A DNA stretch of 64,000 bases from Solirubrobacterales bacterium (GTDB taxonomy: Bacteria > Actinomycetota > Thermoleophilia > Solirubrobacterales > 70-9): the NCBI GenBank assembly GCA_016712175.1, contig JADJRQ010000001.1:1302001-1366000 (forward strand). The letters are read 5' to 3'. The position numbers were made by a program, and so were the translations under genes. The notes under the pieces were generated by a model. The model searched no databases and was not told the origin of the DNA. It saw only the letters and a list, made by a program, of their open reading frames with translations. Shown one piece after another: positions 36,571-46,825 of this stretch. The stretch's first letter is position 1. Every line of letters starts with the position of its first letter.

Positions 36571-37110
36571 ATGTCTTCCACTGAAACGACGATTGCCGCC
36601 GAACACTTGACCGCAAGTGGCGTCAGCCCGGAGGTCCGTGAGACCGCATTACGAACGGGCGTACTCTTCCGTCACCTGATGTCATATGGCGACGGCGGCC
36701 AGTCCCTGCGAGAGATCGACGAGCACGGCCTTTCGTTCGTCCAGTTCAAGGCGATGATGGAGCTTGCTTCGTGCGGACCGGAAGCTTCGCCCTACCTTCA
36801 GGAACTCGCGGAGAGCCTGGGGGCCTCGATGCCGTCGCTCAGCCGGGCTGTCGATGGTTTGGTCCGTAAGGGCCTCGTCACCCGCTCGGAGGATCCGGAC
36901 GACCGCCGCCGCCGCCGGGTTGCCCTGAGCGACCGTGGCCGGGAGATCACCGACCGTTTCTTCCACAGCCGGGCGGCAGGCGTCATCGAATTTGTTTCGG
37001 GCCTCACCGAAGCGCAGCGCGAGAGCCTCGATTCCGCGATCGGCCTGCTGCTGATGCGCGAAGACATCGCACCGATATACAAGAAATTTGAAGGAGTAGT
37101 CATCAAATGA
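36571..37110 (+). CDS. MarR family transcriptional regulator
   Basis: A winged-helix MarR protein: GPEASPYLQELAESLGASMPSLSRAVDGLVRKGLVTRSEDPDDRRRRRVALSDRGRE spans the recognition helix and the basic wing. I took the ATG at 36571 (MSSTETTIAAEHL), since the upstream in-frame codons lie inside the likely operator. It overlaps the following MFS gene by four bases. It probably represses the efflux operon and releases DNA on binding a drug-like ligand. Confidence 0.9.
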   Translation: MSSTETTIAAEHLTASGVSPEVRETALRTGVLFRHLMSYGDGGQSLREIDEHGLSFVQFKAMMELASCGPEASPYLQELAESLGASMPSLSRAVDGLVRKGLVTRSEDPDDRRRRRVALSDRGREITDRFFHSRAAGVIEFVSGLTEAQRESLDSAIGLLLMREDIAPIYKKFEGVVIK

Positions 37111-38705
37111 GCCGCTACCAGCATCTGATCACCGACGACAACCGCAAGTGGTGGACCCTGGGCGCGATGTGCCTGGCGCTGTTCATGGTGATGCTCGACA
37201 ACACCGTCGTCAACGTCGCACTGCCTTCGATCCAGCGCGACCTGAACACATCGATCTCCGGGCTCGAATGGATCGTCAACGGCTACACGCTCTCGCTGGC
37301 GGTCCTGCTCGTGGTCGGCGGGCGCATGGGCGACATCTTCGGTCGCCGCAAGATGTTCGTCTTCGGCGTGACGCTCTTCACCTTCGCTTCGATGACCGCC
37401 GGCTTCGCTCCGACCAACTCCGCGGTGGTCGCCAGCCGAGTGGTCCAGGGTGTCGGTGCCGCTTTCATGATGCCGGGAACACTCTCGATCATCACCGACG
37501 CTTTCCCTCCCGCCCAGCGGGGCAAAGCGATCGGCACCTGGGCCGGCGTTTCGGCCCTCGCGCTCGCCGTCGGACCGGTCCTCGGCGGCTTCCTGACCGA
37601 GTACGTCTCCTGGCGGGCGATCTTCTTCATCAACCTGCCGGTCGGCATCCTCGCGGTGCTCGCGGCACTCTTCATCGTCAAGGAGTCGCGTGATTCCACG
37701 GTCGGTCGCCAGATCGACGTGCTCGGAGTGGCAGCCCTCACGGCCAGCCTCACTGCATTGGTGCTTGCCCTGATTGAAGGCAACACCTGGGGCTGGGAAT
37801 CACCGGCGGTCCTCGGCCTGGTCGCCGGTTCCGTGCTGATGATGGGCGCCTTCATCCTGATCGAAACGAAGGTCAAGGCGCCGATCGTGCAGTTCGACCT
37901 CTTCAAGAGCCGCAACTTCATCGGTGCGGTGACAGTCGCCTTCATCATCTCCTTCGCGATGATGGGCGTCTTCTTCTTCCTCGCGCTCTACATGCAGAAC
38001 ATCCTCGGCTACTCGGCACTCGAGGCCGGGATCAGGTTCCTGCCGACGACGCTGATCATCATGGTCACCGCCCCGCTGGCCGGTCGCCTTTCTGACCGGA
38101 TCGGTCCGCGCTGGCCGATCGTTGTCGGCATGTCGGCGATCGCGCTGTCCCTCTACATGTTCTCCGGCATCGAAGTAGGAACGACTTTCTCCGGCCTCTG
38201 GGTCGGCTTCATGGTCCTCGGTTTCGGCATCGGACTCACCATGTCGCCGATGTCTACCGCGGCGATGAATGCGGTCGCGACTACCAAAGCCGGGGTTGCA
38301 TCCGGCGTCCTGTCGATGTTCCGGATGATCGGCGGCACTTTCGGCGTGGCCGCACTTGGCGCTCTCTTCCAGAATCAGGCCCAGGTGAAGCTCGGCGAGT
38401 CCCTTTCGAGCACGGCGGGCCTGACCGTCTCCGAGCAAGCCGATTTCGCCCATCAGCTGACCGGAGGTACGCCCCATCTCGACGGGGTGTCCCAGGCCCA
38501 GGCGGCGAAGTTGACCGTGGCCGGCCACGAGGCTTTCATCTATGGCCTGAGTCACGCGATGGTCCTGTCCGTCGGACTTGCCATCGTCGGTGTGTTCGTA
38601 GCTCTGGTGCTGATTCGTGGACATGGCGCCTCGGTCGACGCCGAGCCCGCGGCCGCCCGTCAGGAAGCGGATCGAGTCCCCGAACCGGCAGCATCCGTCG
38701 CATAA
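37107..38705 (+). CDS. MFS drug efflux transporter, DHA2 (EmrB/QacA) family
   Basis: A 14-helix proton-drug antiporter of 532 residues. Family signatures are LDNTVVNVALPSIQ in helix 1, GRMGDIFGRRKMFVFG after helix 2 (motif A), and VVQGVGAAFMMPGTLSII in helix 4, followed by GVSALALAVGPVLGGFLTEYVSWRAIFFINLPVG in helix 5 (motif C). It is coupled to marR, so substrate-induced expression is likely. The substrate range cannot be read. Confidence 0.93.
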   Translation: MSRYQHLITDDNRKWWTLGAMCLALFMVMLDNTVVNVALPSIQRDLNTSISGLEWIVNGYTLSLAVLLVVGGRMGDIFGRRKMFVFGVTLFTFASMTAGFAPTNSAVVASRVVQGVGAAFMMPGTLSIITDAFPPAQRGKAIGTWAGVSALALAVGPVLGGFLTEYVSWRAIFFINLPVGILAVLAALFIVKESRDSTVGRQIDVLGVAALTASLTALVLALIEGNTWGWESPAVLGLVAGSVLMMGAFILIETKVKAPIVQFDLFKSRNFIGAVTVAFIISFAMMGVFFFLALYMQNILGYSALEAGIRFLPTTLIIMVTAPLAGRLSDRIGPRWPIVVGMSAIALSLYMFSGIEVGTTFSGLWVGFMVLGFGIGLTMSPMSTAAMNAVATTKAGVASGVLSMFRMIGGTFGVAALGALFQNQAQVKLGESLSSTAGLTVSEQADFAHQLTGGTPHLDGVSQAQAAKLTVAGHEAFIYGLSHAMVLSVGLAIVGVFVALVLIRGHGASVDAEPAAARQEADRVPEPAASVA

Positions 38706-38790
38706 ACGTTTGGCCTTGTTGACCGCTGTCCGATACGGCTATCCTGTGTGGCCGCCCTCATTCGCGGGCCACTCATTCAAGGAGAATTCC

Positions 38791-39923
38791 GTGCGTACCA
38801 CCACCATCAGTTCGACCCCTGGTTTCAGTCGCAGACTCGTCCCCGCCATCGCCGTTCTCGTCGGCGTCTTCGCCTTTTCGGCCGAAGTTGGATTCGCGTC
38901 CGCCGATGGTGGAGCAACCGTACCGGCTGCCAAGTCGAAGGTCACCATCAAGCCGTACGGTCTGAAACACGGCAAAGCCAAGATCATGGACAAAGTCTCC
39001 GTTGGCGGAACCGTCGTGCCGTACAAGAACGGGCAGCATGTCCGGGTCTACTACTACAACGACGGTCACAAGGTCAAGAGCAAGAGCGTGAAGATCAAGT
39101 CCACGAACGGCCAGAAGGGCACGTTCCGCAGCAAGATCCGCGTCGACCGTGGAGGCAAGTGGACGGCCCAGGCCAAGTACTCCGGACTTACGGGGAAATT
39201 CCCGATCAGCCGCAGCAGCACGAAGCGCAAGGGCTGGGGGTGCGTTACACCGCCATCCGCCACGGATCGTGCAGCAGGCTCGTCGGGGGATTCCGCAAGG
39301 CCCTGAACCGCCTTCACCTGGTGCCAGCCCGGGGCCGATGCTTCAACGGCCAGATGGATCGCGCCGTGCTGGCTTACCGCAAGCTGAATGACTACGCCAG
39401 GAACTCCCAGGCTTCGAAGGGCATCGTCAAGCGCATTTTCAACAAGAAGGGCGGGTACCGAGTGCGCCGGCCAGGGCTCGGCAACCAGGGTATCCACGTC
39501 GAGGCGCCGCTCGCGAAGCAGGTTCTCGTTTTCGCCAAGAAGGGTAAGCCGACCGCGATCTTCCCGATCGCCAGCGGCAAGTCCTCAACGCGGACGGTCC
39601 TCGGCACCTATTCCTTCTACCGCAAGGACGCCGGCTACAACTCGCACGGCATGTACTACTCGTCGTACTTCATCCGCGGTTATGCAACCCATGGCTACGC
39701 CGAGGTTCCGAATTACCCGGCCAGCCACGGCTGCCTGCGTACATTCATCGCCGACCAGCCCCGGATCTACGGTATGACGAAGATCGGCATGCCGATCTAT
39801 GTCTACGGCAACGCGTTCCGCTCGGCCTCCCCGTTCAGCCGGACAGTGCCTGGCGGAGGCGGTGGCGGCGACCTCGGACCGACCGGCGGACTCGACCCCG
39901 CTGCTCCCCACAGCGCGGACTGA
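38791..39923 (+). CDS. Secreted L,D-transpeptidase (YkuD), frameshifted
   Basis: After a signal peptide, a Lys-rich beta domain (about residues 45-150, VTIKPYGLKHGKAKIMDKVSV) is followed by a helical region that may be a peptidoglycan-binding domain. The YkuD domain has GIHVEAPLAKQVLVFAKKGK, ATHGYAEVPNYP and the catalytic SHGCLR. The frame changes near 39237 in a G run (GGGGG probably lacks one G), joining KRKGWG to VRYTAIRHG. The start is GTG at 38791, behind AAGGAG. It would form 3-3 cross-links in peptidoglycan. A Gly-rich tail ends the protein. Confidence 0.85.
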
Positions 39924-39938
39924 TTCCGGTGTAAACCG

Positions 39939-39974
39939 AAAAAGCCGGCCCGGGAAACCAGGCCGGCTTTTTTT
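39939..39974 (+). terminator. Rho-independent terminator after the L,D-transpeptidase
   Basis: AAAAAGCCGGCC and GGCCGGCTTTTT pair around a ten-base loop, followed by more T residues. It is strong and could act in both directions. Confidence 0.9.
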
Positions 39975-40055
39975 GTGGTCCGGGGCACTTCCCGACTTCA
40001 GTACTCTCGGTAGAAGTACGGCGGTTTGACCGGTCATTTCGTCCCCTCTTTTATC

Positions 40056-40061
40056 TATAAT
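40056..40061 (+). promoter_or_regulatory. Possible -10 box upstream of cydA
   Basis: A perfect TATAAT lies 23 bases before the cydA start, in an unusually AT-rich patch for this genome. TTGACC at 40026-40031 is 24 bases upstream, too far for a standard -35 element, so an activator may be needed. Confidence 0.4.
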
Positions 40062-40084
40062 GGGCCCATGAGAGTGTCCCGCCC

Positions 40085-41482
40085 ATGAGCATCGCAATGA
40101 CTTCCCTCGAACTCGCCCGCTGGCAGTTCGGGATCGTCACGCTCTACCACTTCATCTTCGTTCCGCTGACTATCGGCCTGGCTTTCTTCACGGCGTGGTT
40201 CCAGACTCGTTGGTACCGCACCGGCGACGAAAAGTGGTTGCGGGCAACACGCTTCTGGGGCAAGCTGATGCTGGTCTCATTTGCGCTCGGAGTCGCTACG
40301 GGAATCGTTCAGGAGTTTCAGTTCGGGATGAACTGGTCGGACTACTCCCGCTTTGTCGGAGACATCTTCGGCGCGCCCCTGGCGATGGAGGGTCTCGCGG
40401 CTTTCTTCGTCGAGTCAACCTTCCTCGGACTCTGGATATTTGGCTGGGGCCGCCTTTCGAAAAAGATCCACCTGCTCACGATCTGGGCGGTCTCGCTTTC
40501 GACTGTCCTATCTGCCTATTTCATCCTTGCCGCAAACTCCTGGATGCAGCATCCGGTCGGTTACAAGATGGTCGACGGAAAGGCTCAGCTCACGTCGATC
40601 TGGGCGGTGCTCGGCAACAACACCGCTCTCTACGCATTTACCCACACGATCCTGGCGGCGCTGCTGACCGGCGGCATGGTCATCGCCGCGATCTCCGCCT
40701 GGCATCTCCTGCGCAAGAACGAAGTCGCGGTCTTCAGCTCATCAATGAAAGTCGTGCTCCCCATGCTGGCGTGCTCGGCGATCCTGACAATCGGCGTCGG
40801 GCATTTCAACGGAGTCCTGATGACCGAACAGCAGCCGATGAAGATGGCGGCCGCCGACGCGGTCTTCGAGACTACTGACGGAGCGGGACTGTCCCTGTTC
40901 GCCACCGGGGACATGAAAGGCAATCCCGAAGGTCTCAACCGCAATGTCCAGGTGCCCAACCTGCTGTCGTTCATCATGACCGGCAAACCACTGTCCGAAG
41001 TGGAAGGCATCAACAACCTGAACGCCGAGTATCAGGAGAAGTTCGGGCCGGGTGAATACGCCCCGATCGTCTGGGTCGCTTACTGGTCGTGGCGGGTCAT
41101 GATCGGCTGCGGCATGCTGCTGGCGCTGCTCGGCCTGGTCGGCTGGTGGCTGTCACGAAAGGGCAAGCTGGAGGATTCGACCAGATTTCTCAAGCTGGCC
41201 ATGTTTGCTTCCGTCTTGCCGTTCGTGGCCAGCTCGGCCGGCTGGATCTTCACCGAGATGGGCCGTCAACCGTGGGTCGTTTTCGGACTGCTCAAGACCG
41301 AATTCGGTGTTTCTCCGAACGTACCCGCTTATGAGGTCTGGATCAGCCTGATCGGCTTCACCCTGCTCTACGGCGTGCTGGCCGTGATCGCGGGGAAGGT
41401 CTTCTTCAAGTACGCCGGCAAGGGTCCGGCGGCTGAAGGCGAAGACGATCCCGACAAACCACATCTTGGGATGGCCTACTGA
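40085..41482 (+). CDS. cydA: Cytochrome bd ubiquinol/menaquinol oxidase subunit I
   Basis: Subunit I carries the three hemes of the bd oxidase, which reduces oxygen to water with high affinity. WQFGIVTLYHFIFVPLTIGLAF at the start contains the heme ligand His; GHFNGVLMTEQQPMKMAAADA is the Q-loop start with the heme b558 region; GWIFTEMGRQPWVVFGLLKT is the conserved late helix. The 465 residues indicate the short Q-loop form. It heads a complete cydABDC operon and is one base from cydB. Confidence 0.96.
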   Translation: MSIAMTSLELARWQFGIVTLYHFIFVPLTIGLAFFTAWFQTRWYRTGDEKWLRATRFWGKLMLVSFALGVATGIVQEFQFGMNWSDYSRFVGDIFGAPLAMEGLAAFFVESTFLGLWIFGWGRLSKKIHLLTIWAVSLSTVLSAYFILAANSWMQHPVGYKMVDGKAQLTSIWAVLGNNTALYAFTHTILAALLTGGMVIAAISAWHLLRKNEVAVFSSSMKVVLPMLACSAILTIGVGHFNGVLMTEQQPMKMAAADAVFETTDGAGLSLFATGDMKGNPEGLNRNVQVPNLLSFIMTGKPLSEVEGINNLNAEYQEKFGPGEYAPIVWVAYWSWRVMIGCGMLLALLGLVGWWLSRKGKLEDSTRFLKLAMFASVLPFVASSAGWIFTEMGRQPWVVFGLLKTEFGVSPNVPAYEVWISLIGFTLLYGVLAVIAGKVFFKYAGKGPAAEGEDDPDKPHLGMAY

Positions 41483-41483
41483 G

Positions 41484-42591
41484 ATGGAAGAATTCACGAC
41501 ACTCCAGGTCGTCTGGTTCGTCCTGATTTCGATCCTCTGGATCGGCTATTTCATCCTCGAAGGCTTCGATTTCGGAGTCGGCATCCTGATGAAGTTCCTC
41601 GGACGCAACGAGGCCGAGAAGCGGGCGATCCTTCACACGATCGGGCCGGTCTGGGACGGCAACGAAGTCTGGCTGATCGTTGCTGGCGGGGCTACCTTCG
41701 CGGCTTTCCCGGAATGGTATTCGACCCTCTTTTTCCGGTTTCTACCTCGCTCTGTTTGCCATTCTCACCGGTTTGATTGTGCGCAACGTCGGCTTCGAGC
41801 TCTGGGGCAAAGGAACCACCGGGAAATGGCGCAGCGGATGGGAGTGGTGCATCGCGATCGGCAGCATCGTTCCGGCTCTGCTCTGGGGCGTTGCCTGGGC
41901 CAACATCATCGGCGGTACTCCGATCGATGCCGACGCCGAGTACGTCGGCAATTTCCTGGACCTTCTGTCCCCGTACACGCTGCTCGCGGGGTTGGCCTCA
42001 CTGGCAATTTTCTTCGCCCACGGGGCGTTGTTCCTCGAGCTTCGGACCGAGGGTGAACTGCGCACGCGGGCCCAGTCCGTGGCGGTCAAGGCAATGCCGG
42101 TCGCGACCGTCCTCGCGGCGGGCTTCCTGATCTGGACCCTGACCCGGCAGGACTCCCTCAACGTGATCAGTGCGATCACGGCCCTGCTGGCAATGGCGGG
42201 GCTGCTCGGAGCCTCGGTGCTCGCCCGGACCAGCCCGGCAAAGGCATTTGCCGGTACGGCGATCGCGATCGCCTTTTACTTCACCACCCAGTTCGTCGAC
42301 CTGTTCCCGCACACGATGATCTCGAGCCTCAATTCCGCGTACGACATGACGCTCAACTTTTCGAGTTCATCGCACTACACCCTGGTTGTGATGACTGTCG
42401 TGGCGGTTTTGCTCCTGCCCGTCGTCCTGATCTACCAGGCCTGGACCTATTGGGTCTTCCGGCATCGGCTCTCGGCCGAAGACTTCGGCGACATCAAAAC
42501 GCCGCTCGACCTGATCGATTCAGGGAAGAAGGAAGGCGACGATGACTCAGACGCAGAGCCGGGCGCCGGGCGCAGGCCGACGGGCGCGTGA
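41484..42591 (+). CDS. cydB: Cytochrome bd oxidase subunit II, frameshifted
   Basis: Subunit II begins VVWFVLISILWIGYFILEGFDFGVGIL and has the conserved GPVWDGNEVWLIVAGGATFAAFPEWY. Near 41733 a run of five T residues (expected four) shifts the frame. Correcting it joins STLFS to GFYLALFAILTGLIVRNVGFEL. The rest is intact to 42591, with its 3' end overlapping cydD by 50 bases. A sequence error is likely, because the flanking cyd genes are intact. Confidence 0.94.
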
Positions 42592-44272
42592 AACCCAGCG
42601 CCGGCTGGCGCGATCGAGCCGGGCGGCCCGCAAGCACCTGATCACCACGGTCGGAATCGGCCTTTCGGCGACCGCGCTGATCATTGCGCAGGCGACCCTC
42701 CTGGCTCTCGTTATCAGTGGTGTCTTCATGGAGGGGAAGTCATTCGCCGATGTTGCCCCGCTGCTTCTCTGGCTCGGATTCGTGTCGATCGGCAGGGGAC
42801 TCACCAGCGCCGGGTTCGAGACATCCGGCCGGTTGGGCGCAGCGAAGGTGATGGCCGAGCTTCGGACCCGCCTGGCTGAGCACCTGCTCTTGAAGAGGCC
42901 GGGCGCTCTTCAGGCCGAGCACTCGGGCGAGCTGGTCAACTCGGCGGTCGGTGGTGTGGGGGCGCTCGAGAACTATTTCGCCCGATACCTGCCGCAGGCA
43001 GTGCTTGCCGCGATCGTGCCGATTGCGATCCTCGTCTGGGTTTTCCCCTACGACTGGAAAGCGGCGGCGATCCTGGCGATAACTGCACCGCTGATCCCGA
43101 TCTTCATGGTCCTGATCGGGCTGTTGACGGAGAGCCGCACCCGTGACCGCTGGCAGCAGCTTTCCCACCTGAGCGCCCACTTTCTTGACGTGGTGGGAGG
43201 ACTGGAAACTCTGCGGGCGAACGGACGGGCCGAAGCCCAGACCGATTCGATCGGTCAAGTCGGAGATCTCTACCGGCGGGAAACCATGGGGGCGCTGCGG
43301 ATCGGATTCGTCTCGGCGCTGGTATTGGAGCTGCTGGCGATGATCGGCGTGGCGATGGTCGCGACGGCGGTCGGCATCCAGCTGGCCGACGGGCGGATGG
43401 AGCTGACCGCCGGTCTGACGATCCTGCTCCTGGCGCCGGAGATGTACATGCCACTACGTCAGCTCGGCAACCAGTTTCACGCCAGCGCCGATGGTATGGC
43501 CGCAGCCGAGCGGATATTCGAAGTGCTCGACCAGCCGGCTTCGGTGACCGTGGCGCCCGAAGCAGTCGCAGCGCCCGATCCTGCTGAGGGTCCGATCAAG
43601 TTCAAAGGTGTTTCGTTCGAGTATCCGGACAGGGGGCCTGTTTTCGAAGATCTCGACTTGACGATCGCCGCCGGTGAAACCGTGGCACTGGTCGGGCCGA
43701 GTGGCGGTGGCAAGTCCACCATCGTTTCCCTGCTCCTCCGGCTCGCCGATCCGGACCAAGGGAGGATCACCTGTTCCGGAGTCGATCTGGCGAACATCAA
43801 GCCTGACGAATGGCGGCATCAGATCGCCTGGGTTCCCCAGCGCCCCACCATCTTCGCGGGAAGCCTCGAAGAGAATCTGAGGCTCTTCCAGCCGGACGCA
43901 GCGTCCGACCGGCTGGAAGAGGTCGTGGAGAAGGCGGGCCTGGCCAGTCTGGTGGGTGGCCAGAGTGAGGGCCTTTCGATGGTCATCGGGGAGGGAGGCC
44001 GGAGGCTTTCGGTCGGCCAGTCCCAGCGGGTGGCCCTGGGCCGCGCATTGCTCAGTTCTGCGCACCTGGTGGTCCTGGACGAGCCGACTGCCCACCTTGA
44101 TCGTCAAACCGAAGAGCTTCTGGGCCTGGCCCTCGATGAATTGACTGCGTCGCCGTCGGCCCTGATCGTCTCCCACAGGGATCGCCCGCTGGTTTCGGCC
44201 GATCGGATTCTGAGACTCGGCAAAGGCCGCCTGACAGACGCTCCTGACCTCCGGGATTCGGTGCCGACGTGA
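42542..44272 (+). CDS. cydD: Thiol reductant ABC exporter subunit CydD
   Basis: One half of the CydDC heterodimer, which exports glutathione or cysteine equivalents and is needed for cytochrome bd maturation. An N-terminal six-helix membrane domain (to about residue 320) is joined to an ATPase domain with Walker A GPSGGGKST, signature LSVGQSQRVALGRALL and Walker B LVVLDEPTAHLD. The start overlaps cydB by 50 bases, and the stop overlaps cydC by four (GTGA). Confidence 0.94.
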   Translation: MTQTQSRAPGAGRRARETQRRLARSSRAARKHLITTVGIGLSATALIIAQATLLALVISGVFMEGKSFADVAPLLLWLGFVSIGRGLTSAGFETSGRLGAAKVMAELRTRLAEHLLLKRPGALQAEHSGELVNSAVGGVGALENYFARYLPQAVLAAIVPIAILVWVFPYDWKAAAILAITAPLIPIFMVLIGLLTESRTRDRWQQLSHLSAHFLDVVGGLETLRANGRAEAQTDSIGQVGDLYRRETMGALRIGFVSALVLELLAMIGVAMVATAVGIQLADGRMELTAGLTILLLAPEMYMPLRQLGNQFHASADGMAAAERIFEVLDQPASVTVAPEAVAAPDPAEGPIKFKGVSFEYPDRGPVFEDLDLTIAAGETVALVGPSGGGKSTIVSLLLRLADPDQGRITCSGVDLANIKPDEWRHQIAWVPQRPTIFAGSLEENLRLFQPDAASDRLEEVVEKAGLASLVGGQSEGLSMVIGEGGRRLSVGQSQRVALGRALLSSAHLVVLDEPTAHLDRQTEELLGLALDELTASPSALIVSHRDRPLVSADRILRLGKGRLTDAPDLRDSVPT

Positions 44273-45948
44273 TCGCCGCCGCGCTTGGTCGCAGTGCGGT
44301 TGGCCGGGCCGCCCTCGCGACCCGCAGCCGGTGGCAGTTGTTCGCCCTCTCCGGGGCGCTCGGCACGGCCACCGTGCTGGCTGCCGTCGGGCTGCTGACC
44401 GCCTCCGGGTATCTGATCAGCCGGGCGGCAGAGAGGCCGGAAATCCTCTCGCTGACGGTGGCGATCGTCGCCGTCAGGTTCTTCGGCATCTCACGAGCGC
44501 TGCTCCGTTACGGCGAAAGGCTGAGTTCGCATGACCTTGCCTTCCGGACCCTCACGGACCTGCGTCGACTGTTCTTTGAGCGACTGGTTCCATTGGTCCC
44601 TGGAGGGCTTGAAGGAACGCGCCGCGCCGATCTGCTGAGCCGATTCGTGGGCGATGTCGATCGTCTCCAGGACCTCTACCTCAGGGGACTGGCCCCTCCG
44701 CTCACGGCGATCGCAACAAGCCTGATCTGCATCGGCATTGCCGCTCTGATCCTGCCGGTGGCCGGACTGGCGCTTGCCGTGATGCTGCTGCTCGGCGGGG
44801 TTGCCGCTCCCGCCCTGACCAGATGGGCGGCACGGTCAGCCGGCCGGCGGCAGTCGGCGGCACGCGCCGTCCTGATGGTCGACCTCCAGGAAATCGCCGC
44901 GGGCGGAGCCGAGATCGCGGTGGCCGGTCGTGAGGGCGATTGGCTTTCAAGAACCGCAGCTTCAGACCGGGAGGTGGCACGGCTTCAGCGTCGGGATGCA
45001 TTCAACGGCGGACTCGCCGTGGGGTTGACCACTTTGCTCTCAGTGGGAGCGGCAGTGGTGGTGACGGCTGTTGCGATCCCGGCGGTTTCCGATGACAGCA
45101 TGAGCGGCGTGATGCTGGCGGCTCTGACGTTGCTTGCGATGGCTTCCTTCGAAGCGATCCTGCCTCTCGGTCAGGCGGCTTCGAGCATCGATGCATGTGC
45201 CGATGCCGCGGAACGGCTGGAAGACATCACCATGCAGGAACCGCCGGTGACCGACAGGGCCAGTCCGGTCGAGTTGCCCCCAGGCGGGCCGTTCAAGTTC
45301 GAGGGGGTCACTTTTGCCTACGCTTCCGACGCCGGGCTGGTGCTTGACGAAGCCTCGCTTGAACTCCGGGAGGGAGAGGCAGTCGCCCTGACCGGTCGGA
45401 GCGGCATCGGGAAGAGCACTCTTGCCGAATTGATGGTCCGTTTCCGCGACCCGACCGGCGGCAGCATCACCCTCGGGGATACGGACATCACGCAGCTAGA
45501 CAGTCACGCGCTGCGGGAGGCGGTCCGGCTCGCACCGCAGGATTCGTATCTTTTCGATTCGACCATCCGCGAGAACGTGGCGATCGGCTCCCCCGGAGCT
45601 GACACCGCCCGGATCACCGAAGCCTTGTCGGATGTTGGACTCGAGGACTGGATCAACGAGCTTGAACTCGGCATCGACACTTTCGTCGGGGAGGGGGGTG
45701 CAAGGGTTTCAGGAGGACAGCGGCAGAGGATCGCGGTGGCGAGGCTGTTCCTGAGCTCGGCCCGGTACCTGGTTTTCGACGAACCGATGACCCATCTCGA
45801 CCCCGAGGGCGCAGCCGCCCTCGAGGAAAGGCTGGTTCGCCGCACGGAATCCGGGGCCGGTGTTCTTGTCATCACCCATCGGGTCGCCGACCGTCGCAAT
45901 TTCGACCGGATAGTCGAGGTCATCGACGGAAAGCTCGTTCCGGTCTGA
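44269..45948 (+). CDS. cydC: Thiol reductant ABC exporter subunit CydC
   Basis: The partner of CydD. A membrane domain begins with RWQLFALSGALGTATVLAAVGLLTASGYLISRAAERP, typical of CydC. The ATPase domain has Walker A GRSGIGKST, signature VSGGQRQRIAVARLFL and Walker B YLVFDEPMTHLD. The start is GTG at 44269. This ends the cydABDC operon; no clear terminator is visible before the next gene, 76 bases away. Confidence 0.94.
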   Translation: MIAAALGRSAVGRAALATRSRWQLFALSGALGTATVLAAVGLLTASGYLISRAAERPEILSLTVAIVAVRFFGISRALLRYGERLSSHDLAFRTLTDLRRLFFERLVPLVPGGLEGTRRADLLSRFVGDVDRLQDLYLRGLAPPLTAIATSLICIGIAALILPVAGLALAVMLLLGGVAAPALTRWAARSAGRRQSAARAVLMVDLQEIAAGGAEIAVAGREGDWLSRTAASDREVARLQRRDAFNGGLAVGLTTLLSVGAAVVVTAVAIPAVSDDSMSGVMLAALTLLAMASFEAILPLGQAASSIDACADAAERLEDITMQEPPVTDRASPVELPPGGPFKFEGVTFAYASDAGLVLDEASLELREGEAVALTGRSGIGKSTLAELMVRFRDPTGGSITLGDTDITQLDSHALREAVRLAPQDSYLFDSTIRENVAIGSPGADTARITEALSDVGLEDWINELELGIDTFVGEGGARVSGGQRQRIAVARLFLSSARYLVFDEPMTHLDPEGAAALEERLVRRTESGAGVLVITHRVADRRNFDRIVEVIDGKLVPV

Positions 45949-46024
45949 GTCTGCGAAGGCTCGCGGTTACGACGTTCTCGTCGGCAACTGAGGTCAGACC
46001 CGACGGTCGGGTAGGTTCCGGTTC

Positions 46025-46789
46025 GTGCTGATCCTTCTGCCGCCCTCGGAGGGCAAAAACCAGCCAACCGACGGACCGGTCCTGGAGCTGGAAGGACTGG
46101 CCTTTTCGCCCGGCCTCGATCGCCCGCGGGAGCGGCTGGTTCGCGCGCTGGAGAACCTCGGGGACAGGCCGGTCAAGAAGGCGATGAAAGTCATGGACAT
46201 CTCGCCGGGGCTGGCCGGGGATATCGCGCTGAACGCGAAGATCCGCTCTACGCCGACTGCACCCACCCGCGAGGTCTATTCCGGGGTGCTCTACGAGCGT
46301 CTGGCTTTGGCCGGCCTGGGTAAGCGGGCATCGCAGCGGGCCGATCGTCATCTGCTGATCAGCAGCGCGCTCTGGGGCATGACGCGGGCTACGGACCTGA
46401 TTCCCTACTACCGGCTCTCGATGAAACCGAAGCTGGCCCGGATCGGTGGGCTCGGAACGCTCTGGCGGGAACCGCTGGCCAAGGCGATGGCCGGCAGCGG
46501 CTTCGACGAGCCGGGGGAGATCGTGCTCGACATGCGCTCGGGCTCGTACAGCTCTCTTTGGCGTCCGCGGCATGCGCAGCAGGTTGCGGTGCGGGGTTTC
46601 ACCGAGACCGATGGGCAACGCAAGGCGATTTCGCACATGGCGAAGTCGATCCGCGGTGATGTGGCCCGGGTGGTCCTCGAAGCGGCGAAGCTGCCGGTCG
46701 ATGTGGACGAGGTTGCTGACCTGGTGAGCAAGGCCGGGATGCGGGTCGAGACGACTGACGGGACCCTCGATGTGATCGAGGCTGGATGA
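46025..46789 (+). CDS. yaaA: YaaA family peroxide stress protein
   Basis: MLILLPPSEGKNQP is the hallmark start of the YaaA (DUF328/UPF0246) family, and LISSALWGMTRATDLIPYYRLSMK and YSGVLYERL are also conserved. In E. coli YaaA limits free iron during peroxide stress and binds DNA. The start is GTG at 46025. It follows the cyd operon, which fits a redox-stress neighbourhood. Confidence 0.92.
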   Translation: MLILLPPSEGKNQPTDGPVLELEGLAFSPGLDRPRERLVRALENLGDRPVKKAMKVMDISPGLAGDIALNAKIRSTPTAPTREVYSGVLYERLALAGLGKRASQRADRHLLISSALWGMTRATDLIPYYRLSMKPKLARIGGLGTLWREPLAKAMAGSGFDEPGEIVLDMRSGSYSSLWRPRHAQQVAVRGFTETDGQRKAISHMAKSIRGDVARVVLEAAKLPVDVDEVADLVSKAGMRVETTDGTLDVIEAG

Positions 46790-46825
46790 GGCCGTGGGAT
46801 CCCGCGGACCTTATGATCGTTGTGC

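Noticed and set aside
35388..36584. Plus-strand open frame of 398 codons
   Set aside because: It is antisense to the DUF4349 and sigma genes and crosses the hairpin at 36447, with no recognisable domain.
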